Shown here one piece after another: positions 1 through 7,001 of a DNA stretch of 7,499 nt. The translations under genes and the position numbers were made by a program. Every line of letters begins with the position of its first letter. The first letter of the stretch is position 1. Below the pieces are notes generated by a model. That model was not told the origin of the DNA. It saw nothing but the letters and a program-made list of their open reading frames with translations, and made no database searches. Source of the stretch: Nitrospiraceae bacterium UBA2166 (GTDB lineage Bacteria; Nitrospirota; Nitrospiria; Nitrospirales; UBA2166); the NCBI GenBank assembly GCA_002328825.1, contig DCWI01000001.1, forward strand, positions 1 through 7,499, in the 5' to 3' direction.

Positions 1-868
1 TGCAATGGTCTTCCAGTCTTATGCGCTCTATCCAACCATGACGGTTCGGAAGAACATCACTTTTGGGCTATATTGTCGTGGCGTGCCTGAAGCCAAAATC
101 GAACAAATACTAAAAAAAACTGTTGAAATGTTGCAAATCAGTGATCTGTTGGACCGTAAACCTTCTGTGCTTTCCGGAGGTCAACGTCAGCGTGTTGCAA
201 TTGCACGGGCAATGGTGCATGAACCAGACGTTTTCCTTTTGGATGAGCCAATGAGTAACCTTGACGCTAAGCTGCGGGCGGAGATGCGCATTGAGTTGAA
301 GAACCTTCATCGTAGGCTCAACTCCACTATCGTTTTTGTGACACACGATCAGGTGGAAGCCATGACCCTGGCGACGAAAATCGTGGTACTGAATGAAGGT
401 GTATTACAACAAGTTGGAATTCCCGATGATGTGTACCGCATTCCGGGTAACCGGTTCGTGGCAGATTTCATTGGTTCCCCTGGAATGAATTTCATTTCTG
501 GGGAACTGACCAAATCAGACCAAAAAATCTGGGTCCGGGCCCAAGGAATGAATTTCCCCGTTAGCGGTTATCATTTTCAGAATTCGCCTGAGGAAGGACA
601 TCCTGTGATTTTAGGAGTGCGTCCGGAAAATGTTCATGCTACTCTAGGTGATCGAAATCAAAGTTCCACCTTGGGCATAGACGTTCAGGTTAACAATTTA
701 GAGAACCTGGGGTCTGACGTGAGCGTCTTCTGTGAATTTCAGGATACTAAACTCATAGGACGTTTCTTGAACACCACTGAAAAACCCGTCTACGGAGAGC
801 AAATCCGCATCTGGGTTGATTGCTCAGATTGTTCAATCTTCTGTCAATCCACTGAAAAGCGGTTATGA
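1..868 (+). CDS. Sugar ABC transporter ATP-binding protein, MalK/UgpC type (5'-truncated)
   Basis: This is the ATPase subunit of an ABC importer for a sugar or sugar-like solute; it would sit on the cytoplasmic face of the membrane and drive uptake through two permease subunits. The reading frame is open to the left edge (codons start at base 2), so the ATG at base 5 is internal: it lies within the Q-loop motif AMVFQSYALYP. Counting from that Met, the Q-loop Gln is residue 4, the ABC signature LSGGQ is 56-60, Walker B VFLLDE is 76-81 followed by the D-loop SNLD, and the switch His is 114 (FVTHDQ). The Walker A P-loop must lie upstream of the window. After about residue 155 comes a TOBE-type domain with GVRPENV at 204-210, which marks the MalK/UgpC/MsmX class rather than amino-acid or peptide ATPases. 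Its permeases and binding protein are not in view. The substrate cannot be told. An 80-base gap leads to the next gene on the same strand. Confidence 0.95.
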   Translation, partial: AMVFQSYALYPTMTVRKNITFGLYCRGVPEAKIEQILKKTVEMLQISDLLDRKPSVLSGGQRQRVAIARAMVHEPDVFLLDEPMSNLDAKLRAEMRIELKNLHRRLNSTIVFVTHDQVEAMTLATKIVVLNEGVLQQVGIPDDVYRIPGNRFVADFIGSPGMNFISGELTKSDQKIWVRAQGMNFPVSGYHFQNSPEEGHPVILGVRPENVHATLGDRNQSSTLGIDVQVNNLENLGSDVSVFCEFQDTKLIGRFLNTTEKPVYGEQIRIWVDCSDCSIFCQSTEKRL

Positions 869-948
869 TAAGGTCAAAAGTTGAAAGTTTTTCCTTGGAA
901 GGACTTACACAATAAGATCACCTTCACAGCCCTCATTCCAAATCAAAT

Positions 949-2580
949 ATGCCTTCCTTAACTGGTGCAGAATCAATTTTGAAATCTCTTCAGCAAAATG
1001 GAGTAGACACGATCTTTGGCTTACCAGGAGGACAACTCGATCATCTTTTTGATGCTATATATAAAACAAAAGAAAATTTAAACCTTATTCATTCTCGGCA
1101 TGAACAGGGTGCGGCTTACATGGCATTTGGTTATGCACGATCCACGGGGCGAGTCGGTACCTATACTGTAGTACCTGGACCTGGTCTTTTGAATACTACG
1201 GCAGCTCTCTCTACAGCTTATGCTTGCAATACTCCAGTTTTATGTGTGACTGGACAAATTCCTTCTGATGGAATTGGGACTGGGCGGGGGTATCTTCACG
1301 AAATTCCGGATCAACTTGGACTGATACAGAAACTGACGAAGTGGGCAGCTAGAATTGATCATCCTTCCCAAGCTCCAGTTAGAATTAGAGAAGCCTTCAA
1401 GCAGCTTCAAACCGGTCGTCCACGGCCCGTTGAATTGGAGATGCCGATGGACGTGATGGGTCAGCAGAGTGAGGTTTCAATCTTACCTCCAGAGTCTTAT
1501 GCTGAGTCAGATCTACATCTGGAACACATCGAACAGGCCGCAAAGCTACTTGCTAAGGCCAAAAAGCCATTGCTAGTAGTTGGAGGGGGGGCGCAGGGTG
1601 CGAATTTGGAGATTTTACAGATGGCGGAGCTATTGCAGGCACCAGTAACGTTTTTCCGCAGCGGAAAGGGTGTCATAGATGAAAGACATTATCTAAGCCA
1701 ATGCTTTCCTGCAGGGCATCGGCTGTGGAAAGAAGTTGATGTCGTACTTGCTATTGGTACCCGTCTCAAATATCAGCAAATGTATTGGGGACTGGACGAA
1801 AATATTAAAATCCTGCGTATTGACATTGATCCTACAGAAATAAACCGGATTTCTCATCCGGAAGTTGGTATTGTTGCAGAGGCTCGAACTGCTCTGAAAG
1901 CCCTGCTTCCCAAAGTGGAGCGATACAACTTAAGACGTACCTCACGAAAACAGGAATTGATCGAACTGAAGGCTGAGTTTTATTCAGCTTTTGAAAAGGA
2001 AATTTCTCCCCAAATGGCATATCTGCGAGTAATTCGCGAGGAGCTCCCGGAGGATGGTTATTTTGTGGACGAAGTCACTCAAGTCGGATTTGCCTCCTGG
2101 TATGCATTCCCAACATACTATCCACGGCACTTCATTTCGGCGGGTTATCAAGGAACGCTTGGTTATGGCTACGCAACTGCCCTTGGGGTGCAAGCTGCTC
2201 ATCCAGGCAAAAAGGTTGTTTCTATTAGCGGGGATGGTGGATTCCTTTTCAACATGCAGGAACTTGCAACTGCGGTTCAGTATGGATTAGGAGTGGTGGT
2301 GATTGTCTTCAACGACAATAAATTTGGCAATGTACAGCGCCAGCAAAAGGAATGGTTTGGAGGAAGAATCATTGCTTCGGACCTGCATAACCCCGACTTT
2401 GTGAAGCTTGCAAAAAGCTTTGGGCTATCCGGGCAACGGGTCCGAACTCCCGATAAGTTGCGCCCAGTTTTGCGCAGAGCATTGGCAGATTCTGCTCCTG
2501 CCTTGATTGAGGTTGAGTTAACGCAAGACATGCCTACCCCGTGGCCGTTCATTCTTAAGCCATATGCCCGACCTGCATGA
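949..2580 (+). CDS. Thiamine-diphosphate-dependent enzyme, acetolactate synthase / 2-oxo acid decarboxylase superfamily
   Basis: A complete 543-residue cytoplasmic enzyme with the three-domain layout of the superfamily. The N-terminal pyrimidine-binding domain carries the catalytic Glu52 in SRHEQGAAYMAFGYAR; a central Rossmann-like domain lies around 190-325 (PLLVVGGGAQ, VLAIGTRLKY); the C-terminal domain has the ThDP/Mg motif beginning GDG at 428-430 and ending NDN at 455-457. Length fits the family (about 540-600). Family members cleave or join 2-oxo acids: decarboxylases, carboligases and lyases. It lacks the GTDAFQE-type loop usual in true acetohydroxyacid synthases (here GTGRGYLHEIP), and no small regulatory ilvN-like subunit follows, so a catabolic 2-oxo acid decarboxylase or lyase is more likely than branched-chain amino acid synthesis. 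ATG 949 is the only ordinary start after the in-frame stop at 913-915, though no good Shine-Dalgarno precedes it. Neighbouring aldehyde dehydrogenase and aminotransferase genes suit a 2-oxo acid-to-aldehyde step. Substrate unknown. Confidence 0.93.
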   Translation: MPSLTGAESILKSLQQNGVDTIFGLPGGQLDHLFDAIYKTKENLNLIHSRHEQGAAYMAFGYARSTGRVGTYTVVPGPGLLNTTAALSTAYACNTPVLCVTGQIPSDGIGTGRGYLHEIPDQLGLIQKLTKWAARIDHPSQAPVRIREAFKQLQTGRPRPVELEMPMDVMGQQSEVSILPPESYAESDLHLEHIEQAAKLLAKAKKPLLVVGGGAQGANLEILQMAELLQAPVTFFRSGKGVIDERHYLSQCFPAGHRLWKEVDVVLAIGTRLKYQQMYWGLDENIKILRIDIDPTEINRISHPEVGIVAEARTALKALLPKVERYNLRRTSRKQELIELKAEFYSAFEKEISPQMAYLRVIREELPEDGYFVDEVTQVGFASWYAFPTYYPRHFISAGYQGTLGYGYATALGVQAAHPGKKVVSISGDGGFLFNMQELATAVQYGLGVVVIVFNDNKFGNVQRQQKEWFGGRIIASDLHNPDFVKLAKSFGLSGQRVRTPDKLRPVLRRALADSAPALIEVELTQDMPTPWPFILKPYARPA

Positions 2581-2611
2581 TGTCAATGTTTCAATCACTT
2601 TTTTTTGAAGT

Positions 2612-2615
2612 GGAG
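2612..2615 (+). promoter_or_regulatory. Ribosome binding site of the aldehyde dehydrogenase gene
   Basis: GGAG sits 8 bases before ATG 2624. An AAGG at 2618-2621 is 8 bases before a second in-frame ATG at 2630, so initiation at either Met1 or Met3 is possible; the two proteins would differ by two residues. Confidence 0.6.
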
Positions 2616-2623
2616 ATAAGGCC

Positions 2624-4102
2624 ATGATAATGGAATTGCCAGACAGTGTTTTGCGTTATCTTGGAACTCCACGTCCAATGCTTATTGGAGGGGAGTGGGT
2701 TGGGGCCGAATCTAATGGATGGGAGGCAACTGTCAACCCTGCAGACGGTAAGGTCATTGGTGAATATGCGATCGCTGGGAAAGCAAGTGTTGATCAGGCT
2801 GTTGTTGCGGCACGGCAAGCATTTGAAAACAGAGACTGGAGCAAAATTACACCCGCTCAGCGGGCCAAACTGTTGTGGAGAGTTGCAGAACTTATCGAAG
2901 CTAATGCCAAAGAATTAGCTGTACTTGAGACCTTGGATGGGGGCAAGCTGTTTGCTGACACATTGAACGGTGAAATTCCAGCGGCAGCAGAGTCATTTAG
3001 GTACTATGCCGGATGGTGCACCAAAATGGATGGGCGAACCACACAGCCCTCTGTGTCTGAAAAAGAATTCCACACTTACATTCAACGCGAACCAATCGGA
3101 GTCGTTGGCCATATAGTGCCTTGGAATGGTCCTTTGGTTATGGCGGCTTGGAAGTTGGCTCCAGCCTTGGCTGCAGGCTGCACATGTGTTCTTAAACCCT
3201 CCGAACAAACCCCCTTAAGTACGTTACTAATGGGAGAACTCTTCGAACGGGCGGGGTTCCCCCCCGGAGTGGTCAATATTGTCACTGGAGATGGCAGTAC
3301 TGGAGCTAACCTGGTGGAACATCCTGAAGTCGACAAAATTTCCTTTACGGGTTCTTCAGCAACTGCACGCAAACTCCTTTTGGCGGCTTCAGGGAACCTC
3401 AAAAAAGTGTCGTTGGAATTGGGAGGTAAATCTCCTGTCCTTGTATTTGCTGATGCCGACATTGACCGAGCCATTTCTGGGGCTGCTGAAGCGATCTTTG
3501 CAAACGCTGGACAGGTTTGTGTAGCAGGTTCACGGTTATTGGTGGAGCGGTCCGTGTTTGAGCAGGTAGTGGATGGTGTGAGCAGAATTGCTAACTCACT
3601 CAAACTTGGGCCAGGGTTTGACTCGGAATCTCAAATGGGGCCCCTTATTTCGGAGCGGCATCGCAATTATGTACATGCTCTTGTAACTTCCGGAGTAAGG
3701 GAGGGAGCAGAAGCCTTGAGCGGAGGGGAGCAGTGCAGTGGCGTAGGTTACTTTTACAAGCCAACGGTGCTGGTGAATGTGAATCAGGAAATGTCAGTGG
3801 TTCGTGAAGAAATCTTCGGTCCAGTTGTAACGGCCATGGCCTTTGATGATCCGGAAGAAGGGATCGCATTGGCTAATGATACGCCCTATGGCTTGGCAGG
3901 TAGTATCTGGACTCGTGATCTCATCAAAGCGCATCGCATGACCGCAAGCATTCGGGCGGGATTATTGTGGGTTAATTGCCATGGTATCCCGGATATGTCT
4001 GTTCCCTATGGTGGTTACAAACAATCAGGATGGGGTCGGGAAAACGGTTGGGATGGGATGGCGCAATACACTGAATTGAAATCTGTTATGACTTTACTCT
4101 GA
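2624..4102 (+). CDS. NAD(P)+-dependent aldehyde dehydrogenase
   Basis: A full-length 492-residue member of the aldehyde dehydrogenase superfamily, which oxidises an aldehyde to the carboxylic acid in the cytoplasm. All active-site landmarks are present: Asn168 of the oxyanion hole (VPWN), Lys191 of the cofactor site (VLKPSE), FTGS at 241-244, the general-base Glu265 in LELGGKSP, the nucleophile Cys299 in GQVCVAGSR, and Glu396 in EEIFGP. PYGGYKQSGWGRE at 461-473 is the usual C-terminal signature. The pattern resembles the broad group of betaine-, phenylacetaldehyde- and gamma-aminobutyraldehyde-type enzymes; I cannot name the substrate. It follows the ThDP enzyme gene by 43 bases, so it could take the aldehyde that such an enzyme releases, which is inference from position. 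It precedes the aminotransferase gene by 33 bases. Nothing looks broken or truncated. Confidence 0.95.
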   Translation: MIMELPDSVLRYLGTPRPMLIGGEWVGAESNGWEATVNPADGKVIGEYAIAGKASVDQAVVAARQAFENRDWSKITPAQRAKLLWRVAELIEANAKELAVLETLDGGKLFADTLNGEIPAAAESFRYYAGWCTKMDGRTTQPSVSEKEFHTYIQREPIGVVGHIVPWNGPLVMAAWKLAPALAAGCTCVLKPSEQTPLSTLLMGELFERAGFPPGVVNIVTGDGSTGANLVEHPEVDKISFTGSSATARKLLLAASGNLKKVSLELGGKSPVLVFADADIDRAISGAAEAIFANAGQVCVAGSRLLVERSVFEQVVDGVSRIANSLKLGPGFDSESQMGPLISERHRNYVHALVTSGVREGAEALSGGEQCSGVGYFYKPTVLVNVNQEMSVVREEIFGPVVTAMAFDDPEEGIALANDTPYGLAGSIWTRDLIKAHRMTASIRAGLLWVNCHGIPDMSVPYGGYKQSGWGRENGWDGMAQYTELKSVMTLL

Positions 4103-4135
4103 GAAGTAAACTTTGAACACTAACTGGAAATTTAC

Positions 4136-5227
4136 ATGATTCCCCAACCTCGATCAAGTATGCTTGAGCTTCCGGAGTATGTTCCTGGTGAGAGTAATTT
4201 GAAAGGGATTGTCGATCCAATCAAGCTGTCCTCAAATGAATCGGCTCTGGGGCCAAGTCCACAGGCATTAAAAGCGTATGCTGATGCGTCAACAAAACTC
4301 AACCGTTATCCAGATCCGGATCAAAATGAGTTGCGTGATGCTCTATCCTCATTTCATAACTTGGAAGTTACACAACTTTTTTGTGGTAATGGCTCTGCTG
4401 AACTTATCCAGATGCTGATTCACGCTTATGTTGGTTCTGGTGACGAGGTTTTGCTGAGCGAATACGGTTTCCCACTATACAAAATCTTTGCACTTTCTCA
4501 AGGAGCAACTGTGGTTACTGCACCTGAGGATGATTGTTTGACGAATGTTGAGGAGTTGTTGAATCGGGTGACGCCAAAGACTAAGCTGGTTGCCCTTGCC
4601 AACCCTAACAACCCGACGGGAACATATCTTTCTGGAAGCGAAGTGCGGAGGCTTTGTGAAAACCTTCCAAAGAAGGTGCTGCTGCTGCTTGATGAGGCGT
4701 ATGCAGAATACGTGACCGCAGAAGATTTTGAATCCGGGCTGACGTGGGCAGTTGAAACAGAAAATGTGGTGGTAACACGCACATTCTCAAAGCTTTTTGG
4801 CCTGGCTTCTTTACGAATTGGTTGGATGCTTGCCCCCCGCAAAGTTTTTGAAATTTTGCAACGAATCCGCATTACCTTCAATGCAAATGGTCCTGCAATG
4901 GCAACTGCCGTTGCTGCTCTGCACGATTTTGAATACACCCAACATGTTCAGCAACACAACCATGTGTGGCGAGAGAAGATGTCAATTGAATTGAAATCTT
5001 ACGGACTGAAGGTTTTTCCCAGCATGGCAAATTTTCTGCTCATACAGTTTCCTGATGATTCAGAAGCCAATAGTGAGGCTGCTGCTATTGCTTTGATGCA
5101 AAATGGGATCATCCCGCGTCCGTTTAGTGTAGGCAGTCCATCTAACTGCTTGCGTATCACTCTTGGCAAATCCCATGAAAACAAGGGGGTACTGTATACA
5201 CTCAATAAATTGATGCAAGGAGCTTGA
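4136..5227 (+). CDS. HisC-like PLP-dependent aminotransferase (class I/II)
   Basis: A 363-residue fold-type I aminotransferase, close in layout and length to histidinol-phosphate aminotransferase (HisC, about 350-370). Visible motifs: N-terminal KLSSNESALGPSP (30-42), RYPDPDQ (57-63) as in HisC substrate loops, GNGSAEL (84-90) for the PLP phosphate, NPNNPTGT (156-163), Asp186 in LLDEAYAEY that holds the pyridine nitrogen, the Schiff-base Lys219 in TRTFSKLFGLASLRIGW with Arg227 beside it, and Arg340 (CLRITLG) for the substrate carboxylate or phosphate. No other his gene is nearby, so it is more likely a paralogue acting on an aromatic or other amino acid, or an amine, within this catabolic cluster than the histidine biosynthetic enzyme; a true HisC role remains possible. 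ATG 4136 has only a weak GGA at 4126-4128. Its TGA overlaps the next gene's ATG by one base, suggesting translational coupling. Confidence 0.92.
   Translation: MIPQPRSSMLELPEYVPGESNLKGIVDPIKLSSNESALGPSPQALKAYADASTKLNRYPDPDQNELRDALSSFHNLEVTQLFCGNGSAELIQMLIHAYVGSGDEVLLSEYGFPLYKIFALSQGATVVTAPEDDCLTNVEELLNRVTPKTKLVALANPNNPTGTYLSGSEVRRLCENLPKKVLLLLDEAYAEYVTAEDFESGLTWAVETENVVVTRTFSKLFGLASLRIGWMLAPRKVFEILQRIRITFNANGPAMATAVAALHDFEYTQHVQQHNHVWREKMSIELKSYGLKVFPSMANFLLIQFPDDSEANSEAAAIALMQNGIIPRPFSVGSPSNCLRITLGKSHENKGVLYTLNKLMQGA
5217..5222 (+). promoter_or_regulatory. Ribosome binding site for the FAD oxidoreductase gene, inside the aminotransferase 3' end
   Basis: A full AAGGAG lies in the last codons of the upstream gene. 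It is 4 bases from ATG 5227, only 1 base from a possible TTG start at 5224, and 7 from GTG 5230. This makes ATG 5227 (or just possibly GTG 5230) more likely than TTG 5224. Confidence 0.6.
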
Positions 5228-6798
5228 TGGTGGACTACGACGTTGTCATTGCAGGCGGGGGGCACAATGCCCTCGTGTGCGGAGCTGTGCTAGCTCGGGA
5301 GGGGCTAGGCGTGTTGGTGGCAGAACGGAACCCGTGGCCGGGTGGTGGGGTTTTGACGAGGGAAGTGACTTTGCCTGGATTCAAGCACGATCTCTACGGG
5401 TCCTCGCATGTCTGGATCCATGCAAACCAGACCTTCAATGAATTGAAGCCGGAACTGGAGAGTTTTGGCCTAAATTACATTTGGGCTGAGGACCACATCA
5501 CGGGACACCCTAACAAGGAGGGTCCGGGGATAGTGGTTTACAAAAGCATTGAAAAGACGGTTGAAAGTATTGCAGTGTACTCTCGAAAAGATGCTGATCG
5601 TTATCGGGAAATTTATGATGAGTTTGTGAACATCAAGGACGGTTTTATCAAGGGGATGTTTTCACCACCCAGTCCGCCAAGCTATCTGCCTGCTGCAATG
5701 GAAAACAGCCGTGAAGGGCTTCAAATGCTTCGTAGTTACAACCAGAGTGCTAAAGCGTTTGTACTTGAGAATTTCGAAAATCCGCATGTGCAGGCGTTCA
5801 TACTCGGCTGGGCATTGGCCCCACAGATTCTTCCTGACCAGCAAGGGATTGGCCAGACGTTCTACATCATGATCCCCGCGATACACATTTTTGGGGAATC
5901 CATCCCGGAAGGGGGATCCGTGATGCTGACCACATCATTAGTTCGTTATCTTGAAGCTAACGGGGGAAAAGTTCTAACGGACGCCTCTGTTGTTGAATTC
6001 ATTGTGGATTCCAACAAGACTGCGAAAGGAGTCCGGCTCGCAGACGGAACTGAGATAATAGCACGTAAAGCTGTAGTGACCAGTCTGGATCCTAAACAGA
6101 CTTTCCTTAGGTTAGTTAATGAGTGCCACTTGAATCAAGGGTTCCTTCGGATGGTCCGGAACTTTTCATTTGGCACGGTCAGCATTTGCAGAGTACACTA
6201 CGCGCTCAATGAAGCACCAAACTTCAATGACAACCAGGAAATCAATCAAACCGCCTTCCAGCGAATCTTTGGCTCTATGTTGGACATTGATAAGCAGTAT
6301 TTGGAAATATATGGAGGCGTGGCTCCGACTGATCCTTTTCTCTGGACGGCGTGCTGGACCACGAAAGACCCTACCCGCGCTCCTGAGGGAAAGCACACTC
6401 TCATCATGGACACTTTTGTACCGAATTGGTTGAGTAATGGTGATAGATGGGAGGATATTGGCGAAGATTATGTAAACCATGTCCTCCTACCAAAATTGCA
6501 GGAATACACTACCAACATGACCAAAAACAATATTTTAGGACAGTACATTGACACTACAGAAAGTCTTGCACGCGACAACTTGTCCTTTGTAAACGGTACC
6601 ACGACAGGAGGAGAACGAACTCTCTCGCAAAGCGGTTACTTACGGCCCTTCCCATCTTATTCCCAATACCGTTCTCCCATCCGGAACCTTTACATGACCG
6701 GTCCTTCGTGTCATCCAGGTGGAGGGATTTCAGCGATGGGTACGATCACAGCAAATGTAATGCTTGAAGATTTTGGATTGAAGCAGAAAACTTCTTGA
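5227..6798 (+). CDS. FAD-dependent oxidoreductase, phytoene dehydrogenase / PYROXD2-like family
   Basis: A 523-residue flavoprotein of the phytoene-desaturase-like group (COG1233 type, related to animal PYROXD2). The N-terminus is a Rossmann dinucleotide-binding motif, YDVVIAGGGHNALVCG, followed by the acidic strand end in VLVAERNPWPGGG and the family stretch REVTLPGFKHDLYGSSH. A mid-protein GGSVMLTTSLVRYLEANGGKVLTDASV region matches the part of this family that positions the second FAD contact, and the C-terminus has NLYMTGPSCHPGGGISAMG (487-505), the FAD-closing motif. No signal peptide or membrane segment is evident. It is not expected to make carotenoids: no crtB, crtE or other carotenoid gene is near, and the neighbours are a ThDP enzyme, an aldehyde dehydrogenase and an aminotransferase. 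An oxidation or desaturation of a pathway intermediate is inferred; the substrate is unknown. Start chosen at ATG 5227, which overlaps the upstream TGA by one base; a TTG at 5224 would add one residue. It ends the gene run. Confidence 0.9.
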   Translation: MVDYDVVIAGGGHNALVCGAVLAREGLGVLVAERNPWPGGGVLTREVTLPGFKHDLYGSSHVWIHANQTFNELKPELESFGLNYIWAEDHITGHPNKEGPGIVVYKSIEKTVESIAVYSRKDADRYREIYDEFVNIKDGFIKGMFSPPSPPSYLPAAMENSREGLQMLRSYNQSAKAFVLENFENPHVQAFILGWALAPQILPDQQGIGQTFYIMIPAIHIFGESIPEGGSVMLTTSLVRYLEANGGKVLTDASVVEFIVDSNKTAKGVRLADGTEIIARKAVVTSLDPKQTFLRLVNECHLNQGFLRMVRNFSFGTVSICRVHYALNEAPNFNDNQEINQTAFQRIFGSMLDIDKQYLEIYGGVAPTDPFLWTACWTTKDPTRAPEGKHTLIMDTFVPNWLSNGDRWEDIGEDYVNHVLLPKLQEYTTNMTKNNILGQYIDTTESLARDNLSFVNGTTTGGERTLSQSGYLRPFPSYSQYRSPIRNLYMTGPSCHPGGGISAMGTITANVMLEDFGLKQKTS

Positions 6799-6799
6799 A

Positions 6800-6844
6800 C
6801 AGTTTATTCAAAAATCACATGTCCAACTTAATTTTAATAAACTG
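6800..6844. repeat. Inverted repeat CAGTTTATT / AATAAACTG right after the FAD gene stop
   Basis: Nine-base perfect arms at 6800-6808 and 6836-6844 with a 27-base spacer, beginning two bases after the TGA at 6796-6798. In RNA this would form a long-loop hairpin at the transcript end. It may help terminate or stabilise the upstream mRNA; no U-tract follows directly. Confidence 0.5.
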
Positions 6845-6939
6845 CTCTTAGACTTTGAAAGTTTCAAAGTCAATAATTTATTTCCAAATATTTTAATAAT
6901 CAAAATCAAAAAAATCATTCAGAATTTAAATGTGATTTT
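6811..6939. repeat. Widely spaced inverted repeat AAAATCACAT / ATGTGATTTT
   Basis: Ten-base perfect arms lie at 6811-6820 and 6930-6939, flanking the palindrome at 6851-6871. Each arm contains the TGTGA/TCACA pentamer typical of CRP/FNR-family half-sites. Possibly two operator half-sites that are bridged; in such AT-rich DNA part of the match could be chance. Confidence 0.35.
6851..6871 (+). terminator. Perfect palindrome, candidate terminator or operator
   Basis: Arms GACTTTGAAA (6851-6860) and TTTCAAAGTC (6862-6871) are exact reverse complements around a single G. As RNA this gives an 8-bp stem (GACTTTGA / TCAAAGTC) with a 5-base AAGTT loop. The sequence after it is U-rich but broken (AATAATTTATTT), and the stem has only three G-C pairs, so it would be a weak intrinsic terminator. 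Its position 53 bases after the upstream stop suits that. The symmetry also suits a dimeric repressor site, about 130 bases before manD. Confidence 0.45.
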
Positions 6940-6944
6940 AAATA

Positions 6945-6950
6945 TATACT
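6945..6950 (+). promoter_or_regulatory. Possible -10 box of a manD promoter
   Basis: TATACT differs from TATAAT at a single base and lies about 50 bases before the manD start. The hexamer 17 bases upstream (GAATTT, 6922-6927) is a poor -35 match. The adjoining TGTGA at 6931-6935 could instead mark an activator-dependent promoter. Weak evidence. Confidence 0.3.
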
Positions 6951-6992
6951 TGCTTGTAAATAAAGGAGCAATTACAGAAAAATAATTTACTT

Positions 6993-6996
6993 GGAG
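6993..6996 (+). promoter_or_regulatory. Ribosome binding site of manD
   Basis: GGAG 5 bases before ATG 7002 supports that start. A second, stronger-looking AAGGAG at 6963-6968 has no ATG, GTG or TTG at suitable distance after it. Confidence 0.6.
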
Positions 6997-7001
6997 ATAC
7001 T

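Larger units (their letters stand above)
6799..7001. other. AT-rich intergenic region with nested inverted repeats
   Basis: About 200 non-coding bases separate the four-enzyme run from manD. No ORF of note is seen on either strand. The region is far richer in A and T than the genes to its left and holds three perfect inverted repeats, a 10-base direct repeat (ATTTTAATAA at 6831-6840 and 6890-6899), a possible -10 box and the manD ribosome binding site. It most likely contains the end of the upstream transcript and the promoter and control sites of manD. Confidence 0.7.

Noticed and set aside
869..948. Possible promoter between the ABC ATPase and the ThDP enzyme gene (TTGAAA 881-886, TAAGAT 913-918)
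   Set aside because: The two boxes are 26 bases apart, far from the normal 16-18, and the alternative TTGGAA 895-900 is only 12 bases away. Co-transcription with the ABC gene remains open.
949..2580. Biosynthetic acetolactate synthase large subunit (ilvB)
   Set aside because: The GTDAFQE-type loop is absent, no small regulatory subunit follows, and the neighbours are catabolic-type enzymes.
2596..2612. Small hairpin CACTT / AAGTG before the aldehyde dehydrogenase gene
   Set aside because: Only 5 base pairs around a T-run, too weak to call a terminator or a control element.
3082..3603. 173-codon open frame on the minus strand
   Set aside because: It lies wholly inside the aldehyde dehydrogenase gene, whose catalytic motifs are intact; the translation shows no recognisable domain and is a shadow frame.
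4498..4938. 146-codon open frame on the minus strand
   Set aside because: Fully antisense to the aminotransferase gene across its PLP motifs; low-complexity Ser-rich translation with no family resemblance.
4136..5227. Histidine biosynthesis hisC
   Set aside because: The fold and motifs fit, but no other his gene is present and the gene is embedded between an aldehyde dehydrogenase and a flavoenzyme; the symbol was therefore withheld.
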